A DNA stretch of 64,000 bases from Anaerobacillus alkaliphilus (lineage in GTDB: Bacteria > Bacillota > Bacilli > Bacillales > Anaerobacillaceae), in contig NZ_QOUX01000001.1 in assembly GCF_004116265.1 (NCBI RefSeq), forward strand, positions 682,001 to 746,000, read 5' to 3'. A program made the translations under genes and the position numbers. Below are positions 8,151 to 17,003 of the stretch, piece after piece. The notes under the pieces were generated by a model. That model was not told the origin of the DNA. It did no database searches and worked only from the letters and a program-made list of their open reading frames with translations. Every line of letters begins with the position of its first letter. The first letter of the stretch is position 1.

Positions 8151-9369
8151 AGCTTGCTTTTGTAAGGAGTTTCTGTTTCGTTTTATAGTTACTGGCAACG
8201 AGGATGATAACACAGGTTGTAAGAATAAGTGCACCATGTAAAATCCAAACCATCGCTGGCATAGACGTTTTTTCAAGTAAGATGGGTGCGACAAGAAATC
8301 CTAGGGCAAAGCCTAACGACTTCAATAGCATTCCAACACCAAAAATTCGACCACGGATATGGTTTTCAGATTTTTGTAAAATCGTAGCATGCAATGTCGT
8401 AAAGGCTGCATCAAAAATTCCAGTGAAAAAGGCAAACGGAAAGATGATCCAAACCATCGTTGTTGATAGAAAAATGATAAAGCCTGTTGACATAAGGATT
8501 GCTGAACCAAAGCAAACCCAATAGAGTTGTTTTTCAATAAAGGGTTTAATTCTAGGTAAAATCATTGTTGCGAAGACAGAACCCAGTCCCCAAACAGCCC
8601 AAATCATTCCATAGAAGAAGCCTTGTCTCTCAACATGGATCATTTCTGCTAAGAGAGGAATTCCTAGATTGTGAGAGCTTCCTGCAAATGCCCCGACAAG
8701 AAAGACAACATTGACCATCATCAGCATTGGGGCAACTGTTAAGTATTTATACACTTCTTTAATGTCGTGAAAAATACTAATTACTTTTTCTTTTACACCT
8801 GAAGCGACAGCTATAACTCTATTAGCTGAACCGGTTTCCCAATTCATTTTTAAAAGGACTAAAGCTGAAATAAGGTAGGTGGATGCATCAATTAGTAGGG
8901 TAATTTTATAGCCTAAAAAATCAGTTATTAGTGCTGCTCCAATAAACCCTGCTACTAAACTAATGGATGTTAATCTAGCAACCAATGCATTCGTTTGTAA
9001 AATTTTATCCTCACCAAAGATTGTCGGAACCTCTGAGCTAAAGCTTACTGCAAAAAATGTATTGGTAAAACCGATTAGGAATGAAACGACAATAATAAGG
9101 GTCGGGTTCGGAAACGGAATTAAAATAAGAATGATTAAAGCTCTAAGAACATTTGTGATAATCATGATATATCTTCGATTATAACGGTCAGCAACAACAC
9201 CTGAAAATAGACTGGATAAAACACCTCCAAATGTTCGTGCCGCCATTGCAGCTGCAAGATAGACGGGACTGCCTGTCGCAGCATAAATAAGGACATTTAA
9301 CACAATCATGTCCATAAAATTTCCAAAATCAGAAAAAGCCTTTACATATAAAAATAGTTTACGATTCAT
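8149..9369 (-). CDS. MFS transporter (probable drug/metabolite exporter)
   Basis: A 406-residue major facilitator with about 12 membrane segments. The loop between helices 2 and 3 has the motif A core DRYNRR, and the overall pattern fits the MFS_3 / EntS-like group of proton-driven exporters. The substrate cannot be read from sequence. AAAGGAG lies about 11 bases upstream of the ATG. It is monocistronic, converging on the small membrane gene on the plus strand, and has no regulator beside it. Confidence 0.9.
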   Translation of the reverse strand: MNRKLFLYVKAFSDFGNFMDMIVLNVLIYAATGSPVYLAAAMAARTFGGVLSSLFSGVVADRYNRRYIMIITNVLRALIILILIPFPNPTLIIVVSFLIGFTNTFFAVSFSSEVPTIFGEDKILQTNALVARLTSISLVAGFIGAALITDFLGYKITLLIDASTYLISALVLLKMNWETGSANRVIAVASGVKEKVISIFHDIKEVYKYLTVAPMLMMVNVVFLVGAFAGSSHNLGIPLLAEMIHVERQGFFYGMIWAVWGLGSVFATMILPRIKPFIEKQLYWVCFGSAILMSTGFIIFLSTTMVWIIFPFAFFTGIFDAAFTTLHATILQKSENHIRGRIFGVGMLLKSLGFALGFLVAPILLEKTSMPAMVWILHGALILTTCVIILVASNYKTKQKLLTKAS

Positions 9370-9524
9370 GCTGCTGTTTTCTCCTTTAACTGACTAAAAT
9401 GTCACTAACCATCATTGTAATGAGATTCTTGTTATTTCGCAATACGAAGTTTTGAAAAACAGAGGGAAGTTTTCGCGTGTGTTCATAGTTATATAGTAAT
9501 TCAGTTAGAAAGGGTGCTAAGACT

Positions 9525-9929
9525 ATGAAACGTAATGTTTTTCTTTGGTTGGCATTTTTGATTTTGGGCGTGTATATCATTGCACTTCCTGATGATGGGC
9601 CACGCTGGATCACATTTAGTGAAGTTCATGGTCCAGGTTTCGTTGATCTGATAGGAATTGTCTTAGTAATCATCGGTTGGCTACTATTCGTTAAAGTACT
9701 ATGGGATCGACGATCGAAATTACTACACTTTAATGGTGGGCTTTCATTGTCCATTGTATTGCTTTTGTTTGGTTTTAGCTTTGTGCTGATTGTAGCTTCT
9801 GTGGCGTCTGATTTTCTTTTTTGGTGGGTAGTAGGAATTATCATTGTTAATTTGATCCAAGTGTTATGTCTATTGATTGTAAGTAAATGGGAATTACCGA
9901 AGTATGAGGGAGCTAAGGGTGACAACTGA
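9525..9929 (+). CDS. Four-span membrane protein, 134 aa
   Basis: Hydrophobic segments lie near residues 5-22, 41-58, 71-92 and 95-118, with a PDDGPRW loop between the first two. A minus-strand ORF of equal length covers the same DNA but lacks a membrane pattern and a good start, so I take the plus strand as real. The ribosome binding site is weak. The family is unrecognised. Confidence 0.6.
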   Translation: MKRNVFLWLAFLILGVYIIALPDDGPRWITFSEVHGPGFVDLIGIVLVIIGWLLFVKVLWDRRSKLLHFNGGLSLSIVLLLFGFSFVLIVASVASDFLFWWVVGIIIVNLIQVLCLLIVSKWELPKYEGAKGDN

Positions 9930-10043
9930 ATAGAGGTTATCGCTTTTATTTGTCGAAGTATATGACAGAAGAGTTTCTCAAGACTGACCACTACCAACAG
10001 TGAGTTTTGGGATTCTGATATGCTAATCATCGAGGATGAATAA
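9923..10043 (+). pseudogene. Possible decayed 3' end of a protein gene
   Basis: Just downstream of the membrane gene, two short stretches in adjacent frames read like protein. The frame from 9923 gives LNRGYRFYLSKYMTEEFLK... up to a stop at 10001, and the frame one base later gives EFWDSDMLIIEDE with a stop at 10041. Acidic and aromatic residues give both pieces a natural composition. This looks like a C-terminal remnant broken by one frameshift, with its 5' part lost. I cannot name the parent family, and the call is tentative. Confidence 0.3.
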
Positions 10044-10083
10044 TTACGAGTTTAATTAAAAGTCAAACAAATTGGGGGATTAA

Positions 10084-10506
10084 ATGCATCCGGCTGATTT
10101 AATTGAATTTATTTTCGTAGGAAGTATGATCTTGTCATTAGTAGTTATAGCAATATTACTTAGAGGTAAATGGAGAAAGTATATACTTTTATTTACATTA
10201 GTACTTTTTGTCACTTATAGTACATTTTTTGTGGTCAAACCATATTGGACCGACTATCAAATTGCAAGAAAGGTTATTTTACTAGAAACCTACCTCGACG
10301 AACGTTACCCACTAGAGGAATGGGTGATTTCAACAGTACCCCACCGTAAAAGGGGCTACAAACATCTAAATCCTTATTATATTGGGGTGAAGTTTGCAAG
10401 AGAACCTGAGGTTGTTTATCATTATTGGGTCGAGGATGAAACTACCATTTACCAGATTGCCTTTTCAACAGATAAGACAGGAGAGTTCATGTTCGACGAG
10501 AGGTGA
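10084..10506 (+). CDS. Membrane-anchored protein with small C-terminal domain, 140 aa
   Basis: Two membrane segments (about 8-27 and 32-52) are followed by an 85-residue domain with the order LETYLDERYPLEEW, KHLNPYYIGVKF and YHYWVED. That pattern is reminiscent of small Bacillus DUF3139/YfjF-like extracellular domains, but the match is by eye and weak. The start ATG follows TTGGGGGATTAA. The next membrane gene begins 25 bp after its stop with AGGAGG upstream, so the two are probably co-transcribed. Confidence 0.65.
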   Translation: MHPADLIEFIFVGSMILSLVVIAILLRGKWRKYILLFTLVLFVTYSTFFVVKPYWTDYQIARKVILLETYLDERYPLEEWVISTVPHRKRGYKHLNPYYIGVKFAREPEVVYHYWVEDETTIYQIAFSTDKTGEFMFDER

Positions 10507-10530
10507 GAACTATGAATTTTAGGAGGAACT

Positions 10531-11055
10531 ATGAACCATTCTTTTATTGCCAATTTGTCATTAAAAATTTTAGCAGTTTACACGGTTATTTTAGCAATAA
10601 AAAATCTACCCATGTTTATTAGCAATATGCAATCAATCTTATTCATGAGAAATAGTGGTATGGATGAAAACTCATTACTATTTTTGTTAGGGGGCATCCC
10701 GTTTCTAACTTTGGCATTTGTAGGAATACTGCTTTGGGTCTATGCTGAAAAGATCTCATCGTTTATTCTTCGTGAACATAATTTCAATGAGTTAGAGGCT
10801 AAAGAGAAGAAATTACAGATTACACTGTTTTCGGTTGTTGGCTTGCTAGTACTAGTGCAAACTTTACCTCAATGGTTTAATCTCATTCCAGGCCTCATTT
10901 TTCTGACAGAAAAATATCGTATGAGCGTGGCTACGAATGAAATTCATACTTATACATACTTGATTGGATTACTACTACAGGTATCCATCGGTTTGTATTT
11001 GTTTTTAGGGGCGAGAGGGTTAGTAGGGGTTCTTAGAGTGTTAAGAAAACATTAA
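10531..11055 (+). CDS. Four-span membrane protein, 174 aa
   Basis: Membrane segments lie near residues 9-27, 45-68, 91-110 and 138-160. TAGGAGGAA precedes the ATG. It is the second gene of a two-gene unit with the protein at 10084 and is closed by a strong terminator. I see no motif that would point to transport or enzymatic activity. Confidence 0.7.
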   Translation: MNHSFIANLSLKILAVYTVILAIKNLPMFISNMQSILFMRNSGMDENSLLFLLGGIPFLTLAFVGILLWVYAEKISSFILREHNFNELEAKEKKLQITLFSVVGLLVLVQTLPQWFNLIPGLIFLTEKYRMSVATNEIHTYTYLIGLLLQVSIGLYLFLGARGLVGVLRVLRKH

Positions 11056-11071
11056 TAGTACGCTTCGTTTT

Positions 11072-11111
11072 AAAAAAAGCAAGGGATTCGGTAAATCCCT
11101 TTGCTTTTTTA
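11072..11111 (+). terminator. Strong hairpin terminator
   Basis: AAAGCAAGGGATT pairs with AATCCCTTTGCTTT over a short loop, flanked by an A-run and a run of six T. Confidence 0.85.
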
Positions 11112-11205
11112 ATTATTTATCCAAACTGATGCTTATTTCGATAGTTTTCAAGGTTTATTGGTTATTTATGTTAATGTAAGAGTGTAAAACAAGGGAGGAA
11201 GTTTA

Positions 11206-11868
11206 GTGAATATAAAAAATCCATTCAAAACTTATGGTCTTATATTCTTAGTCATAATAACTGCAATAGCAATTTTGGATAGTTTTAGAATATCAAATAA
11301 CGCTGATGAACTAAAACAAGAGAACATAAAGTTAGTAGAAAAAGTCACTAATTTAGAAAGCGTTTTAAATAATAAATCCGATGCCTTAGTTAATATTGAA
11401 GAAGTGTTAGTTGAGGTTGAGGGAGAAAATAAGGAATTGATAGATCATGTTTTCCATTTAGAAAAAGAAATTGATTTATCGAAATCTTATTTTGACTATA
11501 GTGAATTTAATGATGCGATAAACACCATAGAATTATTCAAGAAAGTTGAAGAGTTCGCTGAAGTAAAAAACTTCTTTTTGACAGGAACGAGTACAGGGAA
11601 TTTCGGTCTATCGTTTTCAGCTCTAGACCGCGAAGGTACCTGCCCTTGTAGGATTGGTTTTAGCAGTGGAAAAAGTATTGAATGGATACCGAATTCCATT
11701 CTAAACCTTATTCAATTTAGCGTTCAGAAAGATAAACTAATTCTCATTTATGAAACCTCTGAGGATATTGAAGAAAACTTTCAATTTGTCATGGCAAAGG
11801 GAACAGCATGGGATGACCTGACTGAAAAGTGGAGAATAGAAGAAATAAAAATGCTAAAAGCGAACTAG
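11206..11868 (+). CDS. Membrane-anchored coiled-coil protein, 220 aa
   Basis: One N-terminal membrane segment (about 10-27) is followed by a predicted coiled coil over residues 33-95 with Leu/Ile heptads, then a compact C-terminal domain of about 120 residues with a CPCRIGFSSG motif. The layout suggests an extracytoplasmic stalk and head. The start is GTG with GGGAGGAAG upstream. The gene stands alone. I do not recognise the head domain. Confidence 0.7.
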   Translation: MNIKNPFKTYGLIFLVIITAIAILDSFRISNNADELKQENIKLVEKVTNLESVLNNKSDALVNIEEVLVEVEGENKELIDHVFHLEKEIDLSKSYFDYSEFNDAINTIELFKKVEEFAEVKNFFLTGTSTGNFGLSFSALDREGTCPCRIGFSSGKSIEWIPNSILNLIQFSVQKDKLILIYETSEDIEENFQFVMAKGTAWDDLTEKWRIEEIKMLKAN

Positions 11869-11962
11869 CATATAAAACGCTTGCAGTTCATTTTCAAGCG
11901 TTTGTAATTATTATGGTAAAACCAACAATTAATTGTAAAACATTAATATATCAACAAAAAAG

Positions 11963-12000
11963 TGAGAACCAATTATGTTGTTAATTGGTTCTCATTTAAT
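11963..12000. terminator. Hairpin terminator in the 11.87-12.07 kb gap
   Basis: TGAGAACCAATTA pairs perfectly with TAATTGGTTCTCA and is followed by a short T-rich stretch. A weaker hairpin (AAACGCTTG with CAAGCGTTT, 11875-11903) lies closer to the upstream stop codon. Confidence 0.7.
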
Positions 12001-12067
12001 GTTGTTAATTTAAATCATCTTTACTTCAAAACCGAACCCGTTAGGAGAATTACCCTAGTTTTTTTCT

Positions 12068-12448
12068 CTAAAATAGCATCATAACTGCACCAATGACTGT
12101 TAGAGCAATTAAATGATAACCAACAGCAATGAAATAAACGATACGAGAATTTTTACTATGTGTTGCTAGTCCAAAAATAAAATCTTTCGCATAGGCAAGT
12201 GCTACAATAATCCCGATACACGCACCAATTAAGGCACCATCTAGAAGTGTTTGTGCCTGCGATAGTTGAAGGACGACATACAACATGATGGAGGTTACAA
12301 TTGTTACGAATGTTAAGAGTCCATAATTAGGATGTTCAGGCTTGATGTTTAATTCTTCCACCCAGCGATTGCCAAATAGTATCGGTGAATAATATAACAT
12401 ACCGATAGCCATGTACAAAATTACTCCGACGATGATTGCTAAAATCAT
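12068..12448 (-). CDS. DUF1761 family membrane protein
   Basis: A 126-residue protein with four membrane segments and the DUF1761 pattern: an N-terminal GVILYMAIGMLYYSPILFG where the first helix meets a short loop with W, a central helix pair, and the C-terminal GYHLIALTVIGAVMML. Members are common in Bacillus and have no established function. It is transcribed alone on the minus strand. The start ATG at 12448 is preceded by AGTAGGAATT. Confidence 0.8.
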   Translation of the reverse strand: MILAIIVGVILYMAIGMLYYSPILFGNRWVEELNIKPEHPNYGLLTFVTIVTSIMLYVVLQLSQAQTLLDGALIGACIGIIVALAYAKDFIFGLATHSKNSRIVYFIAVGYHLIALTVIGAVMMLF

Positions 12449-12574
12449 AGATAATTCCTACTTTCGTTTTCTTTACATTATAACTATATAAGTAGACGTT
12501 TTAAAGTTAATGTAACAGAGAGCTCTTTTTAAACGTCAGTTTAATAAATAAATCCTAAGAAAGAATGTGAGTTT

Positions 12575-13918
12575 ATGAAAAAATATATTTATTCTATATT
12601 AATTATGCTACTACTCACACAGCCAATGGCTGTTACCTTAGCAAACTCGGGTCCAGCATATTGGGAAGGGCACCCTTCCACTGAAATGATGACCATTGCT
12701 TCTGATACTCCAATCATTGTTGAAAACGAGGAACTTGTTTTTGATTTTACGAATAGTGATCCTTACCATTCAGTACACGGAAAAGTCACCGCTACTTATC
12801 AAATGTTTAATCCGACCGATGAGAGTCAGGTGGTAGAGATGGTGTTTCCGTTTGTGGGAACGGTCATAGGTTTTTCGGATGATGAAGTGGTTATAACATC
12901 GGACCATCAAATTCTTACTTATGATCTTTATGTAGGGGACTTGATTAGTGAAAGATTTGAAAATAAAAAACGAGATTTCGAGTTTTCAAAGATTCTTTCG
13001 ACGATCTCAAAAGAGCCCTATTCCGCTAGAAATTTAACTGAAGAAGAGCAAGGTAAGCTATATATTATTGAAGTAACGCCAAAAAACGAAGAACGCATTC
13101 ACCTTGGGATGAGTTTCTATTACAATGGTAAAAATACAAAATTGATCACTAAAGGGTTTAATGGGTACCGTTACGATAATGGTCAAACTCAATTATCCGC
13201 TTGGTGTTATCAGCCCGAGAGACTAGAGATTTTTGTTTTGGGAGATGACATTGACTTTGACATTCAAGCTTTTACAGATGGAGAGATGGAGGAAAAAACG
13301 GATTTATATTCTGTTGAAACGTCTGTTGTAGAGGTTTCGGTAAAAGACTATTTATTTGAACTGCTAAAAGAGGCAGACTATAGCGAGCAGTTAACGGATA
13401 CACAACTCTATAATGTCTTTGCAGAGGTACTAGACCAATATTTTTCACGAGATATAGGATATACAACGAAGTATGATTTACTTGAACATGGCTACCATGA
13501 AAGAATTTTGTCTTTAGTTTATCAAGTTGAGTTTCCACCGAAGACTACTAAAACAGTAGCGGTTAGTTACATCGCTCGTGGAACGATGGATAAAACAAAA
13601 ACAGCAAAACCTTTACACACATTTGATTACATACTAAATCCGGCAAAAAATTGGAGTGACTTTGGTTCATTAGCGATCCGAATTCTGACACCTGAACAAG
13701 CCCCATTCATTGTCGATAGTACCATTGACTTTGGAAAAGTAGAGAAAAATGTTTATGAAGCAAACCTGTTTGCCTTACCAGAAGAGGACTTAAGTTTTAC
13801 ACTCTATGAACATGAAGAAATTGGTTTTGGAGATAGGATTGGAGCAAAGATTGGTTTGATTTTATTAGTCTTATTGATTGTGACTATAGTAGTCGTAATT
13901 AGAGTTCGGAAGAGGTAG
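12575..13918 (+). CDS. Secreted, membrane-tethered protein of unknown function, 447 aa
   Basis: A signal peptide (about residues 1-23, cleavage likely after VTLA) and one C-terminal membrane segment near residues 420-440 followed by RVRKR place most of the protein outside the cell. The ectodomain is rich in strands and begins with NSGPAYWEGHPS. The middle holds two helical inserts. I recognise no enzyme motif. It is a monocistronic gene with AAGAATGTGAG before the ATG; the ribosome binding site is weak. A role in envelope function is only inferred from topology. Confidence 0.75.
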   Translation: MKKYIYSILIMLLLTQPMAVTLANSGPAYWEGHPSTEMMTIASDTPIIVENEELVFDFTNSDPYHSVHGKVTATYQMFNPTDESQVVEMVFPFVGTVIGFSDDEVVITSDHQILTYDLYVGDLISERFENKKRDFEFSKILSTISKEPYSARNLTEEEQGKLYIIEVTPKNEERIHLGMSFYYNGKNTKLITKGFNGYRYDNGQTQLSAWCYQPERLEIFVLGDDIDFDIQAFTDGEMEEKTDLYSVETSVVEVSVKDYLFELLKEADYSEQLTDTQLYNVFAEVLDQYFSRDIGYTTKYDLLEHGYHERILSLVYQVEFPPKTTKTVAVSYIARGTMDKTKTAKPLHTFDYILNPAKNWSDFGSLAIRILTPEQAPFIVDSTIDFGKVEKNVYEANLFALPEEDLSFTLYEHEEIGFGDRIGAKIGLILLVLLIVTIVVVIRVRKR

Positions 13919-13966
13919 GAGGGTCTTGGAGTAGGGGAATTTCACGAAATTGTAATAAATATAATC

Positions 13967-13980
13967 GGAACATATGTTCG
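13967..13980 (+). promoter_or_regulatory. Candidate LexA (SOS) box
   Basis: GGAACATATGTTCG differs by one base from the Bacillus LexA consensus CGAAC-N4-GTTCG and has the perfect core GAAC-ATAT-GTTC. A TATAAT hexamer lies at 14000-14005, so the box covers the -35 region. The transcript would run into the tiny ORF at 14036 and the coiled-coil pseudogene at 14128. Confidence 0.6.
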
Positions 13981-14035
13981 TATTCGTTCGGTTTTGTGCT
14001 ATAATTAAGGTAGTTTCCGGTATATTGGGGGTGTA

Positions 14036-14083
14036 ATGTTCAAACGTAGGTATATCCATTGTTTACAAAGTTGTCCTTCGTAA
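14036..14083 (+). other. Tiny ORF (15 codons) downstream of the LexA-like box
   Basis: ATG with TTGGGGGTG just upstream opens a basic, Cys-containing reading frame (MFKRRYIHCLQSCPS). The ribosome binding site is good, but the frame is too short to judge. It may be a leader peptide or chance. A second TATAAT (14097-14102) lies between it and the pseudogene. Confidence 0.2.
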
Positions 14084-14127
14084 CTTAAGTTCGTACTATA
14101 ATTAAAGAATAAGTTGGGGTGAATAAG

Positions 14128-14421
14128 TTGGAACAATTATTAAAACAATTCATGGAAAAAATAGACCAACGCTTTGACAGATTAGAAGTTGACATAAATG
14201 AGTTAAAGGTAGCCCAAGGACAATAGCAAGTTGACGTTAAGAATTTGCAAGGTGATGTCATTGAGCTAAAAGAAGGGCAAGCACGTGTTGAGCAATATAT
14301 GATTGATAATCTTCGAGCTTATACAGATAAAATTACTGAATATATTGATGCTAGAACAGATGCGTTAAATAAACGCGTGTATCGACTGGAAGTAGCATTC
14401 GAACGATTAAATAAACAATAG
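14128..14421 (+). pseudogene. Coiled-coil protein gene broken by an in-frame TAG
   Basis: TTG at 14128, with GGGGTGA six bases upstream, opens a frame reading LEQLLKQFMEKIDQRFDRLE and continuing to 14421. It is interrupted by a single TAG at 14224-14226, between GQ and QVD; a C-to-T change of CAG would explain it. Both halves keep the heptad pattern of a long coiled coil (about 97 residues in all). The N-terminal part resembles the intact gene at 49552 (MNDELKELLRSVLKEEL...FDKRFDEVD). GTG at 14119 is an alternative start. The LexA-like box about 150 bp upstream is shared in kind with that paralogue. Confidence 0.65.
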
Positions 14422-14643
14422 TTATTACATGACTGGTTTTATAGGAACATCCCAAAGGCATAGGTTAACATTATAGATAAGTGTTTTATTTTTCTAATAA
14501 TAAGCGCGTTAATTCGGAATAAGAGTTAACGCTTTTTTTATGGAATTTCCTAATTAAAAGTACTATACTAAAACGAGAATAAATTGAGTGGTCATTCATT
14601 CAAAATTGAAACGTTGGTTGTGTTAGCTTAGGAGGATAGTTTG

Positions 14644-15465
14644 ATGTTTAAGAAGAAATTTGAGCAAAAAGCAGTGAATGGGGTTCAGATGGGGAATGGG
14701 ACGATTTCGTTTCGAGGCGTGACTTTAAATGTTCATAGCTTTTTTCTGGATGGTGTATTAATTGATACGGGAGCCAAATCATTGGATCGGTTTTTCAAGT
14801 CTTTTTTTAGCGAGTTAGATATAAAGAAAGTAGTAATTACTCACTTTCATGAAGATCATACAGGATGTGCGTCATACCTACAGGAAGACTTGCAAAAACC
14901 TGTATTTATGGATGACGCCAAGCTTCAATCTTGCACGAATAAGGCGGATTATCCGCTATACCGTCAATTGTTCTGGGGCAGACGTAAGCCGTTTTATGCA
15001 GAGGTAATTGGGGAAATATTTTATTCACAAAAGGCAAAATGGCAAGTGATTAAAACACCTGGGCATGCCATTGATCATCTAGCATTTTTAAATGATGAAA
15101 CAGGGCAGCTTTTTACAGGGGACCTCTACTGTCAGAAAAAAACAAAGGTTGTTCTAAGGGATGAGAGTGTCCCGATGATTATTAATTCATTAAAAAGAAT
15201 TTTAACCTATGATTTTGGTGATGTGTTTTGCAGTCATGCTGGATATTTAAGTGATGGGCGTACAGCTCTAGAGGAAAAGCTGGAATATCTATTGGAACTA
15301 GAAGGGAATATACTTAAGTTACATGATGAAGGTAAGGGCCTGCGGGAGATTAACAGGGAATTGTTTCCTAAGAAACATGCTGTATCTTATTTTTCTTCTG
15401 GAGAATGGGACTCTTTCCATATTGTAAAGTCTATCATAGCGCAAAACAAAACGCTTATATCGTAA
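14644..15465 (+). CDS. MBL-fold metallo-hydrolase
   Basis: A cytoplasmic hydrolase with a binuclear metal site of the metallo-beta-lactamase fold. The signature HFHEDH lies near residue 74, with later ligands in TPGHAIDHL, the bridging Asp in FTGDLYC, and CSHAG near the end. An early DTGAKSLD matches the usual first strand. At 273 residues it is a typical generic hydrolase; the substrate is unknown. I chose ATG at 14644 because AGGAGG lies eight bases before it; a TTG directly upstream is possible. It is monocistronic. Confidence 0.9.
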   Translation: MFKKKFEQKAVNGVQMGNGTISFRGVTLNVHSFFLDGVLIDTGAKSLDRFFKSFFSELDIKKVVITHFHEDHTGCASYLQEDLQKPVFMDDAKLQSCTNKADYPLYRQLFWGRRKPFYAEVIGEIFYSQKAKWQVIKTPGHAIDHLAFLNDETGQLFTGDLYCQKKTKVVLRDESVPMIINSLKRILTYDFGDVFCSHAGYLSDGRTALEEKLEYLLELEGNILKLHDEGKGLREINRELFPKKHAVSYFSSGEWDSFHIVKSIIAQNKTLIS

Positions 15466-15540
15466 TGTGATGTAATTATAGTGGGAAATAATGTATATTT
15501 TCATCAAAAGTGTTACCTACGCAAACAAAGAAGGGTATGC

Positions 15541-15576
15541 GCCTATGAAATTGTATTTAATTTGATAGGCATTTTT
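15541..15576 (+). terminator. Hairpin terminator downstream of the MBL-fold gene
   Basis: GCCTATGAAATT pairs with AATTTGATAGGC (one mismatch) and is followed by ATTTTTAATTG. It lies 75 bp past the stop codon. Confidence 0.65.
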
Positions 15577-15705
15577 AATTGTTTCAATTACAGACATCTT
15601 TCTACCTCATTAAATACAAAAAAATCTCATGGTGCGATTGGTATTTTATGTTAAAATGCTCTTAAGTCAACATCATTATTGTGATTAATGGAGGAGGAAG
15701 GTAAG

Positions 15706-16152
15706 TTGTGCAGAGCAAATAAAGTAACTATCTACATATTGTGCTTCGTTATCTCATTTTTTTCTTGTTATGCTCTGTATAAACTTATTGAAGCATCTCT
15801 TGTTATTTTGGAAAAAAGTTTGGGAATCGACAACGTTGCAGCTGGAGCTCTTTCTCTAATTTTTGCTCCTATATTGTTATTTATATTTAATCTTGTATTC
15901 TACTTAGTATTATATGAGAAAACCATTAAACCGTCCCCTAGGCAAATAGTTTCTTGGAGAATATTACTGCTAAGTAAGAAACATTGGAGATTAAATCTTA
16001 GTAGAGTCTTAATGTATTTATTATGCTTGTGGATAATAGCGGATCATATTGGAATGGTTTCAATATGGGTTGTTATTACCTTAGTATTGAATATCCTTGC
16101 TTACGGTTATTGGACGTTACAAATAGTTGGAGAAAGATACCTATTTAATTAA
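15706..16152 (+). CDS. Three- or four-span membrane protein, 148 aa
   Basis: Hydrophobic segments lie near residues 7-30, 42-70, 100-115 and 118-138. The start is TTG at 15706: the DNA just before it, GGAGGAGGAAGG, is a ribosome binding site, which would be odd if it coded for Glu-Glu-Glu-Gly from the ATG at 15688. It is followed after 52 bp by another membrane gene with a similarly strong site. I recognise no family. Confidence 0.7.
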   Translation: MCRANKVTIYILCFVISFFSCYALYKLIEASLVILEKSLGIDNVAAGALSLIFAPILLFIFNLVFYLVLYEKTIKPSPRQIVSWRILLLSKKHWRLNLSRVLMYLLCLWIIADHIGMVSIWVVITLVLNILAYGYWTLQIVGERYLFN

Positions 16153-16204
16153 AGTAGCTGTCTCAATTACCGTGTGAATTTTTATGAATAAGGAGGAGAT
16201 TTTG

Positions 16205-16855
16205 ATGGCTATTGAACTAAAGATTTTATATTCTTCCTTAATAATGGTATTGATCCTTGGTATCTCTTTCTTTTATGCTGCATTTAGCATTCAAAAAAAG
16301 AAAGGTGTTATTGTTGAAAAGTTTAGGCCCATGTTATTAATTCTTCCTACGATCTCTATATATCAGTATTATTATCAAACGGTAAAACTTGAATTAGATT
16401 CAACATTTTTTACACAAGCTATAATCATTTTTTTTATCTTGTTGACTATTTTAAGTTATTTATTAAGAAATAAAAAAGTCATTGCAGTTCATGACATAAA
16501 ACAAGAAGAAGTTATTGCTGTGTTAGAGTCTCAGTTAACAAGCATGTCTGTTCCTTATAAAATAAATAATGCCTCTGATAGTGAAAAAGTTATATTTTCT
16601 CTTAATGATGAGGGGAGTAAGATTATCATTGAAGGTGGAATTCTAGGTGAAGAAAGCAAAACTTTTAGCCTTATATTTAAAAAATGCCACCAATTACAGC
16701 AGATAGAGGAACTTCACTATAAGGTCGAATCAACTTTTCGAGAAAAACAAGGTGATAAAGTATTTTGGACACAAATCGTAATAAATTCTAGTTTAGGCTT
16801 AGCATGTACGGTCGCAGTAATCTACTTTTATTTCAGATTTTCTTTTGTTTTTTAA
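16205..16855 (+). CDS. Membrane protein with central soluble domain, 216 aa
   Basis: Three N-terminal membrane segments (about 8-29, 42-58 and 68-86) and one C-terminal segment (about 190-210) frame a soluble domain of about 95 residues. AAGGAGGAG precedes the ATG at 16205, so I reject the ATG seven codons upstream, which lies before this site. Together with the gene at 15706 it probably forms a two-gene unit. The function is unknown. Confidence 0.7.
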   Translation: MAIELKILYSSLIMVLILGISFFYAAFSIQKKKGVIVEKFRPMLLILPTISIYQYYYQTVKLELDSTFFTQAIIIFFILLTILSYLLRNKKVIAVHDIKQEEVIAVLESQLTSMSVPYKINNASDSEKVIFSLNDEGSKIIIEGGILGEESKTFSLIFKKCHQLQQIEELHYKVESTFREKQGDKVFWTQIVINSSLGLACTVAVIYFYFRFSFVF

Positions 16856-16871
16856 GTTGTGAGAGAATCGC

Positions 16872-16899
16872 AAAAAAACGAGCTGAAATTATTCAGCCC
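16872..16899 (-). terminator. Terminator of the MerR gene
   Basis: On the minus strand GGGCTGAA pairs with TTCAGCTC and a run of seven T follows. It lies about 105 bp past the stop codon of the MerR/TipAS gene. Confidence 0.65.
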
Positions 16900-17003
16900 G
16901 CTACGTATTTTTTGTACAGACAAAGCAAATCGAGGTTTTTTATATACAAAACTATAAACACGGTGATAGGATACGCAACCCATTTTAACCATCACGAGTG
17001 TAG

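Noticed and set aside
9626-10030. Minus-strand ORF of 134 codons
   Set aside because: It mirrors the plus-strand membrane protein, has no ribosome binding site and has a low-complexity, Ser/Thr/Asn-rich composition typical of a shadow frame.
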